Made by a program: the position numbers and the translations under genes. Under the pieces are notes generated by a model that searched no databases, was not told where the DNA came from, and was given only the letters and a program-made list of their open reading frames with translations. Positions 8,656 through 15,654 of a stretch of DNA of 64,000 nucleotides are shown one piece after another. The DNA is taken from positions 83,210 through 147,209 of the forward strand of contig NZ_FPBA01000015.1 in assembly GCF_900116515.1 (NCBI RefSeq). The letters are read 5' to 3'. Position 1 is the stretch's first letter, and each line of letters opens with the position of its first letter. Origin of the DNA: Geodermatophilus amargosae. GTDB taxonomy: Bacteria > Actinomycetota > Actinomycetes > Mycobacteriales > Geodermatophilaceae.

Positions 8656-8693
8656 GTCACGGGATCGCAAAGGTCCGGCCGCGCGGATCGCAA
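8656..8693. promoter_or_regulatory. Candidate response-regulator box between divergent genes
   Basis: gtcacgggatcgcaaag (8656-8672) is followed by a second ggatcgcaa at 8685-8693, 23 bases from the first, about two helical turns. Direct repeats at this spacing are typical of OmpR-type binding. The site lies 35 bases before the response regulator start and 62 bases before the divergent STAS gene, so it could serve both. Confidence 0.5.
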
Positions 8694-8754
8694 CGTCCCG
8701 CGGGCACGCTCGTCGGCGGTGCCCTCCGGTGGCGCCGACACCCGGGAGGAACGC

Positions 8755-9129
8755 ATGACCAGCGTGGCGGTGCGCCGAGAGGTCCCTGCGGGAGTCGAGG
8801 ACGAGGTCGTGGTCCGGCTCGACGAGGCGCTGCTGGCCGACGGGCTCGCCGACGTCCGGTGGCTGCTGCACGACGCCCTGCTCGCCGGGGCACGCCGGAT
8901 CGTCGTCGACCTGAGCCGGGCGCACTCCCTCGGGAGTCCGGCGCTCGCCAGCTTCCTGTGGGCCCACCGCATCTGCCGGGCGCGCGGCGGGGCGGTGGTC
9001 CTGCGGGGTGCCGACCGACGGATCCGCGACACGGTCCACCGCACGGGTCTGTGGCGGGTGCTGCAGCTCCAGAGCGGCGACGGGGGAGTCGGCGGGCGGC
9101 GGTCGCCGGCCGGGCGGGACGACCGCTGA
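8755..9129 (+). CDS. STAS-domain protein
   Basis: 124 residues from the ATG at 8755, with GGGAGGA at ideal distance; this decides the start over an in-frame upstream ATG-like frame. The STAS core reads ARRIVVDLSRAHSLGSPALASFLWAH, with a serine near the usual phospho-site. A second conserved stretch is RGGAVVLRGADRRIRDTVHRTGL. The tail is Gly/Arg rich and probably disordered. It is divergent from the two-component operon and shares its intergenic region, so it likely belongs to the same signalling module as the other STAS protein at 5559-5861. Confidence 0.8.
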   Translation: MTSVAVRREVPAGVEDEVVVRLDEALLADGLADVRWLLHDALLAGARRIVVDLSRAHSLGSPALASFLWAHRICRARGGAVVLRGADRRIRDTVHRTGLWRVLQLQSGDGGVGGRRSPAGRDDR

Positions 9130-9358
9130 CACCAGGGCGTCCGGCGCCGGAACCGTCGTCCTCCCGATCCCGGACAGGGAGGAGATGCGGATGTGCCGCA
9201 CGCAGTCGCTCGCCCACGGGCGGAGCCGGTTCTGCACGGGGTGCGGACGACGGCTGACCCCGCCCACGACCGTGCCGCCCGGGGGCGGACCGTGCGACCG
9301 GGCCCGCCGGTGCGGTGGGAGGGGCTGGGCGTCGCCACCCGCCGCGCGTCCGTACGGG

Positions 9359-9381
9359 TGTCGACAGTCGATCCGTCGACA
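9359..9381. promoter_or_regulatory. Inverted repeat upstream of the GntR gene
   Basis: A perfect 7-bp inverted repeat TGTCGAC-N9-GTCGACA ends 10 bases before TAGGAT (9391-9396), a good -10 box, and 38 bases before the GntR start. Its position over the expected -35 region suggests an operator for autoregulation. Confidence 0.45.
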
Positions 9382-9418
9382 GCCCACGGCTAGGATCCCG
9401 GAGAACGAGGAGGTCGTC

Positions 9419-10081
9419 GTGACCATCGAGCCGCTGGCCAGCCTGGACCGCAGCACGCTGCGGGAACGGGCCCTGGACTCGGTCCGGTCGGCGATCATCT
9501 CCGGCCAGTACCGCCCGGGTGACCACCTCAGCGAGGTGGAGCTCGCCGGCTCGCTCGGGGTCAGTCGCGGCACCGTCCGTGAGGCCCTGCGGCACCTCCA
9601 GCAGGAGGGGCTCGTGTCCGCCGGGAACCGCGGGATGTTGCGGGTCAGCAGCCTGACGTCCGTGGAGGTCCGCGAGCTGTTCCAGGTCCGCGCGGCCCTC
9701 GAGGGGATGGCGGTCCGGGCGATCATCGCCTCGCCCCGGCGGCAGGACGCCGTCCGCGCGCTGCGCGCGGCGCTCGAGCAGCTCTCCGAGGAGGCCGAGG
9801 ACTTCCCCGCGCGCGTCGACGCAGACCTGGCCTTCCACCTCCAGCTGTGCCGGCTGTCGGGCAACTCCATGCTCGTCGAGTCGTGGCGGCACCTCGAGGG
9901 CCGCATGAGGGTGGCGATCCTGAACGGTGCGGCCTGGCAGGCGCCGATGATGGCGCGTGACCGGCATGCGCCGATCGTCGACGCGATCGAGGGAGCCGAC
10001 GAGGCCGTGGCACTGCGGATCGTCGACGAGCACATGACCTCCGCCGCCGAACACTTCGCCGGGGCCACCGAGTCCGCCTGA
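9419..10081 (+). CDS. GntR-family regulator, FadR/FCD subfamily
   Basis: 220 residues from GTG 9419, preceded by GAGGAGG. The N-terminal winged helix-turn-helix (about 12-75) shows RSAIISGQYRPGDHLSEVEL and GVSRGTVREALRHL, the GntR signature. The C-terminal FCD helical domain (about 85-215) supplies Asp/His metal-ligand positions (DADLAFHLQL, DEHMTSA). FCD regulators usually sense carboxylic acids made or used by the adjacent pathway. It precedes the GntP/transketolase operon, and two GTTAAC-centred palindromes lie between. The same frame stays open upstream to an ATG at 9185, discussed as a finding. Confidence 0.92.
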   Translation: MTIEPLASLDRSTLRERALDSVRSAIISGQYRPGDHLSEVELAGSLGVSRGTVREALRHLQQEGLVSAGNRGMLRVSSLTSVEVRELFQVRAALEGMAVRAIIASPRRQDAVRALRAALEQLSEEAEDFPARVDADLAFHLQLCRLSGNSMLVESWRHLEGRMRVAILNGAAWQAPMMARDRHAPIVDAIEGADEAVALRIVDEHMTSAAEHFAGATESA

Positions 10082-10186
10082 GAGGGCATCCCGTCCGCCT
10101 CCACTCGCACGCCGGGGCGGGCCCTGGACGGGGACGGCCGGGTCCGCGCTGTCACCTGCGCGCATGCCGCCGCCCAGGAGTGACCC

Positions 10187-10252
10187 TTGACACGGTGACC
10201 TGCACCACCCACTCTGGTGGCCGGTCGACTGTTAACAGTCAACCGTTAACGG
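10187..10252 (+). promoter_or_regulatory. Operon promoter with two tandem palindromic operators
   Basis: TTGACA at 10187-10192 is a full -35 box. A weak -10 (CACTCT) follows after 17 bases. Just downstream lie GACTGTTAACAGTC (10227-10240) and CCGTTAACGG (10243-10252), two perfect palindromes both centred on GTTAAC, with centres 14 bases apart. This is where a GntR repressor would block transcription of the GntP operon. Confidence 0.5.
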
Positions 10253-10285
10253 GGATCCGGCGTCCACCGCCCACCGGAGATGACC

Positions 10286-10426
10286 ATGACCGAGCGACAC
10301 CCATCCGTCCGCGTCCCACGTCTCGAGGAGGTCCCCGCCTCGCCCCCTGTCGACGAGGAGGTCGCCGTCGGTACGACGCCCCGGACCTGCTCCTCCATCG
10401 GCTCCCACAGGTCGGAGGGGAACTGA
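10286..10426 (+). CDS. Possible 46-residue leader protein of the GntP operon
   Basis: ATG 10286 has GGAG nine bases upstream. The frame stops at 10424-10426, one base before the permease ATG. The GGAGGGG ribosome binding site of the permease lies inside its 3' end, so translation of the two would be coupled. Third positions are about 87% G or C. The peptide is acidic/Pro-rich in the middle (EEVPASPPVDEEVAVG) with no membrane segment or recognisable domain. It may be a real small protein, a leader, or chance. Confidence 0.4.
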   Translation: MTERHPSVRVPRLEEVPASPPVDEEVAVGTTPRTCSSIGSHRSEGN

Positions 10427-10427
10427 C

Positions 10428-11915
10428 ATGGCCGACACCACGCTCCTGCTGCTGCACACCGCGATCACGGTCGCGATCGTCGTCGGGCTCATCGTCCTGG
10501 CGAAGATCAACCCGGTCATCTCGCTGGTGATCGGGGCCCTCTACCTCGGCCTCGCCGCAGGGCTGGGCTACGAGGGGACGACGACGGCCGTCACCGAGGG
10601 CTTCGGCATCCTGATGGCCGAGGTGGGCCTCATCATCGGCTTCGGCGTGATGCTGGGGACGCTGTTGTCCGCCATGGGGACGTTGCACCGCGTCGTGGAC
10701 GGGATGCTGCGGCTCTTCGGGGTCAACAGGTCCCCGTACGTCGTCGGCTTGGCCTCGGGAGTCGTCTTCCCCGCGATCTACTTCGACGTCGCGCTCGTGA
10801 TCCTGGGGCCCATGGCGCGCTCGATCGCCTTGCGGACCGGACTCAGCATCGCTCCGCTGGCCGGCGCCCTGGCCATCGGCCTCGAGGTGGCGCTGCTGAT
10901 GGTCCCACCCGGTGCGGCCGCGCTGGCCATCGCGGCCGCACTCGACATCCCGCTGGGCACCATGCTGCTCTGGGGGATCCCGTTCGGGATCGTGGTCATC
11001 GTCGTCTCGATCCTGCTGCACAGCCTGCTCATGCGGTTCACCTGGAACGACCTGAAGGACGACGACCCGCTGACCGACCCCGAGCACACCGGTGAGATCG
11101 CCGGTTACGGTCTCCCGTCAGGCGCCGGCGACCCCTCAGGTGCTGACGGAGCCTTCGGCAGCGGCCAGCACGCCCCGCAGCCCCACCGCGGCGGTGGAGC
11201 GACGGCCGTCACCCAGGATCCCCAGCGCGGCATCCCCGACGCCGCTGCGAACGGCACAGGGGCCGGGAAACAGTTCCCCCTCCTCGTCGCCCTCCTCCCG
11301 TTGCTCGTCCCGCTGCTCCTGATCGTGGCCCAGACCAGCAGCGCTGCGGCCGGCGCGGAGATCGCCGTGCTCGTCTTCCTCGGGAACCCCGTGGTGGCAC
11401 TCCTCATCGGCCTGCTCGTGGGCACCGCTCTCGCCGTGCCGTCACTGGGCCGGACGGGCGTCGAGGAGGTGATCGTGCGGGCCGCAGGGACCAGCGGCGT
11501 CATCCTCCTGTTCACCGGCGTCGCGGGATCGCTCGGGCAGGTCATCGCCGAGACGAACATCGGGGACCTGGTGGCCGGCCTGTTCAGTGCCGATGCCGCC
11601 TTCCCGCTCGTGCTGGCCTGGCTGGTCGCGGCACTGCTGCGCCTCGCCCAGGGCTCCGGATCGGTGGCCGCGATCACCGCGGCGGCCCTGCTGGCGCCGG
11701 TCGTCTCGGACCTGGGGCTCTCCGCGGTGCTGATCTGGCTTGCTGCCGCGTCCGGGGCCGCCTTCGGCGGGCACGTCACCGACAACACCTTCTGGATCTT
11801 CAAGACGCTGCTGGGCCTGTCCGTCCGCGGCACCTTCCAGGTCTACACGGTGGCCCAGGGGCTGTTGTCCTTCGTCGGCCTGGGCGCGGTCCTCGTCCTC
11901 GGCGTTCTCGTCTGA
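10428..11915 (+). CDS. GntP-family gluconate/sugar-acid:H+ permease
   Basis: 495 residues, almost wholly hydrophobic, with about 12-14 transmembrane segments. GntP hallmarks are visible: an early INPVISLVIGALYLGLAAG, the FGVMLGTLLSAMG segment, GVVFPAIYFDVALVILGPMA, the RLAQGSGSVAAITAAAL stretch and the late HVTDNTFWIFK. A central cytoplasmic loop of about 80 residues is hydrophilic and Gly/Pro rich, longer than usual. The family imports gluconate, glycerate and other hydroxy acids with protons. As first large gene of the operon it should supply the substrate for the transketolase and dehydrogenase that follow. Confidence 0.92.
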   Translation: MADTTLLLLHTAITVAIVVGLIVLAKINPVISLVIGALYLGLAAGLGYEGTTTAVTEGFGILMAEVGLIIGFGVMLGTLLSAMGTLHRVVDGMLRLFGVNRSPYVVGLASGVVFPAIYFDVALVILGPMARSIALRTGLSIAPLAGALAIGLEVALLMVPPGAAALAIAAALDIPLGTMLLWGIPFGIVVIVVSILLHSLLMRFTWNDLKDDDPLTDPEHTGEIAGYGLPSGAGDPSGADGAFGSGQHAPQPHRGGGATAVTQDPQRGIPDAAANGTGAGKQFPLLVALLPLLVPLLLIVAQTSSAAAGAEIAVLVFLGNPVVALLIGLLVGTALAVPSLGRTGVEEVIVRAAGTSGVILLFTGVAGSLGQVIAETNIGDLVAGLFSADAAFPLVLAWLVAALLRLAQGSGSVAAITAAALLAPVVSDLGLSAVLIWLAAASGAAFGGHVTDNTFWIFKTLLGLSVRGTFQVYTVAQGLLSFVGLGAVLVLGVLV

Positions 11916-11943
11916 CCGGAAATCGAGCAAGGGAGACATCCGC

Positions 11944-12825
11944 ATGACCGCATCAACGAGCCCGGCCGTCCCGGACACGGCGGACACAGCCGACCGGCAG
12001 CAACGGATCGAGCAGATCCGGCAGGCCGCGCACCGCATCCGGCGCAACGCCCTCGACATGGGCGAGGTGCAGGGGCAGGGCTACATCGGCCAGGCGCTCG
12101 GTGTCGCCGACGTCCTGGCGGTGGTGTACGCCGACCAGCTGCGGTTCCGCCCGGAGGACCCGCACTGGGCCGACCGGGACCGCTTCCTGCTCTCCATCGG
12201 CCACTACGCGATCGCGCTGTACGCCGCGCTGGCCGAGGCCGGGATCATCCCGGTCGAGGAGCTGGAGACCTACGGGTCGGACGACTCGCGGCTGCCGATG
12301 TCGGCGATGGCGTCCTACACGCCGGGCACGGAGATCTCCGGTGGGTCCCTGGGTCACGGACTGGGGGTGGCCACCGGCATGGCCCTGGGGCTGCGGCTCC
12401 AGGGGAACCCGGCGCGGGTGTACGACCTGCTGTCCGACGGGGAGCTGGACGAGGGCTCCACCTGGGAAGCGGCGATGTCCTGCGCCCACCACGGCCTGGA
12501 CAACGTCACCGCGATCGTCGACATGAACGCCCTGCAGGCCGACGGCCCCACCACCGGCGTGCTCCGGACCGAGCCGGTCACCGACAAGTGGCGGGCCTTC
12601 GGCTGGCACGCGCTGCGCGTCGACGGCAACGACGTCGCCGCACTCGTCGACGCCTTCGACGAGGCCCGCGCGCACCGCGGCTCGCCGTCGGTCGTCATCT
12701 GCGACACCCGGATCGGCCACGGGGTGCCGCTGCTCGCGGCCCGGGAGAAGGCCCACTTCATGCGGGTCGAGGAGCACGAGTGGCAGATCGCCCGCGACCA
12801 GCTGCAGGAAGGACTGGCCCGATGA
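11944..12825 (+). CDS. Transketolase, N-terminal subunit
   Basis: 293 residues covering only the first (pyrophosphate-binding) domain of transketolase. Seen are GEVQGQGYIGQALGVADVL, the IGHYAIALYAAL segment, GGSLGHGLGVATGMALG and the thiamine diphosphate motif SDGELDEGSTWEAAM with N of VDMNALQADG. Split transketolases of this size act with a separate C-terminal subunit, here encoded by the next gene with an ATGA overlap. It should move a two-carbon ketol unit from a ketose or hydroxypyruvate to an aldehyde. No sugar kinase is in the operon, so an unphosphorylated donor is possible. Confidence 0.92.
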   Translation: MTASTSPAVPDTADTADRQQRIEQIRQAAHRIRRNALDMGEVQGQGYIGQALGVADVLAVVYADQLRFRPEDPHWADRDRFLLSIGHYAIALYAALAEAGIIPVEELETYGSDDSRLPMSAMASYTPGTEISGGSLGHGLGVATGMALGLRLQGNPARVYDLLSDGELDEGSTWEAAMSCAHHGLDNVTAIVDMNALQADGPTTGVLRTEPVTDKWRAFGWHALRVDGNDVAALVDAFDEARAHRGSPSVVICDTRIGHGVPLLAAREKAHFMRVEEHEWQIARDQLQEGLAR

Positions 12826-13880
12826 CCAGCACGGCCCCCCGCAAGAAGCTCACCACCTCGGCGATGATCGCCTCCTTCGCCGACCCCGGTCAGCGCACGA
12901 CGAGCGCTCCGTTCGGGCACGCGCTCAACCGCCTGGCCGAGGAGCGGCCCGAGATCGTCGGGCTCTCGGCCGACCTGGCCAAGTACACCGACATGCACGT
13001 GTTCCGCGACGCCCACCCGGACCGCTTCTTCCAGATGGGCATGGCCGAGCAGGTCATGCTCGGCGCGGCGGCCGGGATGGCCGAGGTGGGACTCGTGCCG
13101 TTCGCGTCCACCTACTCGGTCTTCGCCACCCGGCGCGCCTACGACTTCCTCTGCCTCGACATCGCCGAGCCCGGGCTGAACGTCAACGTCGTCGGGGCCC
13201 TGCCCGGGCTCACCACCGGCTACGGGCCCAGCCACCAGGCCACCGAGGACCTGGCGATCCTGCGCGGCTGCCCGAACCTGACGATCGTCGATCCCTGCGA
13301 CTCCGTCGACATCGAGCAGGCCGTGCCGGCGCTGGCGGCCGCACCGGGCCCCACCTACCTGCGGCTGCTGCGCGGTGCGGTGCCCACGGTGCTCGACGAG
13401 TACGACTACCGCTTCGAGCTCGGCAAGGCCGCCGAGCTGCGCACCGGCCGCGACGTCGTCCTCGTCTCCACGGGCCTCATGACCATGAGGGCGCTGCAGG
13501 CCGCGGCCCGGCTGGAGGCCGACTCCGTCGACGTCGCCGTGCTCCACGTGCCGACGATCAAGCCGCTGGACACCGAGGCGATCCTGCGGGCGGCGCGGAC
13601 GGACCGGCTGCTGGTGACCCTGGAGAACCACACCGTGATCGGCGGGCTGGCGGAGTCGGTCGCCTCGACCCTCGCCTTCGCCGGCGTCGGCACCCGGGTG
13701 GTGCCCGTCGCGCTGCCCGACGAGTTCCTCGCCGCCGGTGCCCTGCCCACCCTGCACGACCGCTACGGCCTGTCCACCGACGCCGTCGTCGCCCGGGTCA
13801 AGGCCGAGCTCGGCGGCGCCGCCGCCGGACACCGACCACCGGCGGTCTGGCCCGCCGATCCCGCCCCCGCCACCGCCTGA
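12822..13880 (+). CDS. Transketolase, C-terminal subunit
   Basis: 352 residues: pyrimidine-binding domain (about 25-190) followed by the transketolase C-terminal domain. The catalytic glutamate lies in MGMAEQVMLGAAAGMAEVG. Other family marks are PFASTYSVFATRRAYD, GYGPSHQATEDLAILRG and PNLTIVDPCDS. The late part has TLENHTVIGGLAESVA and the RYGLSTDAV tail. Start and stop are fused to the N-terminal subunit gene (ATGA), consistent with a heteromeric enzyme made in equal amounts. The last 25 residues (Ala/Pro rich) are probably disordered. Confidence 0.92.
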   Translation: MTSTAPRKKLTTSAMIASFADPGQRTTSAPFGHALNRLAEERPEIVGLSADLAKYTDMHVFRDAHPDRFFQMGMAEQVMLGAAAGMAEVGLVPFASTYSVFATRRAYDFLCLDIAEPGLNVNVVGALPGLTTGYGPSHQATEDLAILRGCPNLTIVDPCDSVDIEQAVPALAAAPGPTYLRLLRGAVPTVLDEYDYRFELGKAAELRTGRDVVLVSTGLMTMRALQAAARLEADSVDVAVLHVPTIKPLDTEAILRAARTDRLLVTLENHTVIGGLAESVASTLAFAGVGTRVVPVALPDEFLAAGALPTLHDRYGLSTDAVVARVKAELGGAAAGHRPPAVWPADPAPATA

Positions 13881-13899
13881 ACCCCTGGAGGTACACACC

Positions 13900-14661
13900 A
13901 TGTCCGTGACCGACAAGACCGCCGTCGTCACCGGCGCCGGCTCCACGCGCGGCATCGGCCGCGCCACCGCCCACACCCTCGCCGCCGCGGGCTGGCACGT
14001 CGCCGTCCTCGACCTCGACGAGGCCAGCGCCAAGGACGCCGCCCACGAGGTCGCCGAACGCTCCGGCGTGCAGGCTCTGGGCGTCGGCTGCGACGTCACC
14101 CACGAGGCCTCCGTCGAGGACGCGCTCGCCGTCCTCGAGGACTCGCTGCCGCCCGTCGGGGCCCTCGTCAACAACGCCGGCATCACCTCGCCGACGCCCT
14201 TCCTCGAGGTCAGCGGGGAGGAGTGGGACCGCATCTTCGCCGTCAACGTGCGGGGTGCGTTCAACGTGACCCGGCGCCTGGCGCCCGGCATGGCCGAACG
14301 CGGCTTCGGCCGCATCGTCTTCCTCTCCTCGGTCTCGGCCGAGCGGGGCGGCGGCGTCTTCGGCGGGGTGGCCTACTCCGCCGCCAAGGCCGGCCAGCTG
14401 GGCTTCACCCGGGCCCTCGCCCGCGAGCTGGGCCCGCACGGCGTCACGGTCAACGCCGTGGCCCCGGGCCTGATCGACACCGACATCACCGGCGGGGCCC
14501 TGGAGGGCGAGCGCAAGGCGCAACTGCTCGCCGGGATCCCCGTCGGCCGCAACGGGAACGTCCACGACGTCGCCGACCTCATCACCTACCTCTGCCGCGA
14601 GGAATCCGGTTACATCACCGGTGCCACCTACGACGTCAACGGAGGGGCACACATCCACTGA
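13900..14661 (+). CDS. Short-chain dehydrogenase/reductase of the GntP operon
   Basis: 253 residues from an ATG with CTGGAGGT upstream. Rossmann motif [16 protein letters not shown] at about 90, catalytic Ser in [16 protein letters not shown] (Tyr/Lys) and [12 protein letters not shown] are all intact, and the end NGGAHIH is normal. The Asp after beta-2 (AVLDLDE) favours NAD over NADP. It is placed between transketolase and PEP synthase regulator genes, so it likely oxidises a hydroxyl of the imported sugar acid or reduces a product aldehyde. Annotation as a fatty-acid 3-oxoacyl reductase is unlikely given the context. Confidence 0.88.
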   Translation: MSVTDKTAVVTGAGSTRGIGRATAHTLAAAGWHVAVLDLDEASAKDAAHEVAERSGVQALGVGCDVTHEASVEDALAVLEDSLPPVGALVNNAGITSPTPFLEVSGEEWDRIFAVNVRGAFNVTRRLAPGMAERGFGRIVFLSSVSAERGGGVFGGVAYSAAKAGQLGFTRALARELGPHGVTVNAVAPGLIDTDITGGALEGERKAQLLAGIPVGRNGNVHDVADLITYLCREESGYITGATYDVNGGAHIH

Positions 14662-14754
14662 CCGCCCGCGCGCGGACAGGGAGCCACGCGCTCGCCGGTG
14701 GCCGGGCACACCGCCACCGGCGAGCGCGGGCACACGACAGATGGGGGAGCACCC

Positions 14755-15654
14755 GTGCAGAGCTCGCCGTCGACCGACACGCCCGCGGACCCCGACCGGG
14801 CCTCCGGGGAGGCGGTCGTCCCGGTCTTCTTCCTGTCCGACAGCACGGGGATCAGCGCCGAGACGATGGGCAACGCGCTGCTCATCCAGTTCCCCGACGT
14901 GTCCTTCGAGCGCACGCTGATCCCCTTCATCTCCACCGTCGAGCAGGCCCGCGAGGTCGTGGCCCAGCTCGACGCGGCGATGGAGGGCCCCGTGCCCCCG
15001 CTGGTGTTCACCACCGCGGCGGTCGACGAGGTCCGCGAGGAACTGCTGCGCACCAAGGCCCCGATCATCGACTTCTTCGGGCTGCACATGAGCCGGGTGG
15101 AGGAGCAGCTGGGAGCCCGCGGCCTGCGCGAGGCCCGTCGGCTGCACGGCGTCGGGGACGTGCGGCGCTACAACGACCGGATGGCGGCGATCGAGTTCGC
15201 CATCGAGCACGACGACGGCCTGGGCTCCCGCGGGCTGGACCGTGCCGACGTCATCCTGCTGGCGCCCAGCCGGTGCGGGAAGACCCCGACGGCGATGTAC
15301 CTGGCCCTGCAGCACGGCCTGTTCGTCGCGAACTACCCCCTGGTCGACGAGGACCTGGAGACCACCGACCTGCCTCGCCCGGTGCGGGACCTGCGCGACA
15401 AGTGCTTCGGGCTCACCACCACGGTGTCCCGGCTCAGCCGGGTCCGCCAGGAGCGCCGTCCCGACTCGCGGTACTCCTCCGAGGAGCAGTGCCGCTTCGA
15501 GCTGCGCCGGGCGACGGCGATGTACGAGGCTCACGACCTGCCCACGGTGGACACCTCGGCGGCCTCCGTCGAGGAGATCGCCACCGTCGTGATCCAGACC
15601 CTGGCCCGGCAACGGCGCCGCGACCTCCGTCGAGGAAGGACCACCCGTCCATGA
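14755..15654 (+). CDS. ppsR: PEP synthase regulatory protein (kinase/pyrophosphorylase, DUF299)
   Basis: 299 residues from GTG 14755, with GGGGGAG upstream. The opening [20 protein letters not shown] is the hallmark of DUF299/PpsR proteins, and the nucleotide-binding loop is [15 protein letters not shown]. In bacteria this protein both phosphorylates, with ADP, and dephosphorylates, with phosphate, the threonine next to the catalytic histidine of PEP synthase or pyruvate phosphate dikinase. The next gene is PEP synthase, overlapped by ATGA, so the partner is certain by context. Confidence 0.93.
   Translation: MQSSPSTDTPADPDRASGEAVVPVFFLSDSTGISAETMGNALLIQFPDVSFERTLIPFISTVEQAREVVAQLDAAMEGPVPPLVFTTAAVDEVREELLRTKAPIIDFFGLHMSRVEEQLGARGLREARRLHGVGDVRRYNDRMAAIEFAIEHDDGLGSRGLDRADVILLAPSRCGKTPTAMYLALQHGLFVANYPLVDEDLETTDLPRPVRDLRDKCFGLTTTVSRLSRVRQERRPDSRYSSEEQCRFELRRATAMYEAHDLPTVDTSAASVEEIATVVIQTLARQRRRDLRRGRTTRP

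Noticed and set aside
7900..10242. Upstream extension of the histidine kinase frame, giving a protein of over 1200 residues
   Set aside because: The extra part runs out of frame through the response regulator and antisense through the STAS and GntR genes. The GTG at 7896 overlapping the regulator stop is the natural start.
11944..13880. Sulfoquinovose (sulfo-transketolase) or apulose pathway
   Set aside because: These routes also use split transketolases, but the kinase, isomerase and sulfolactaldehyde or apulose genes expected next to them are absent.
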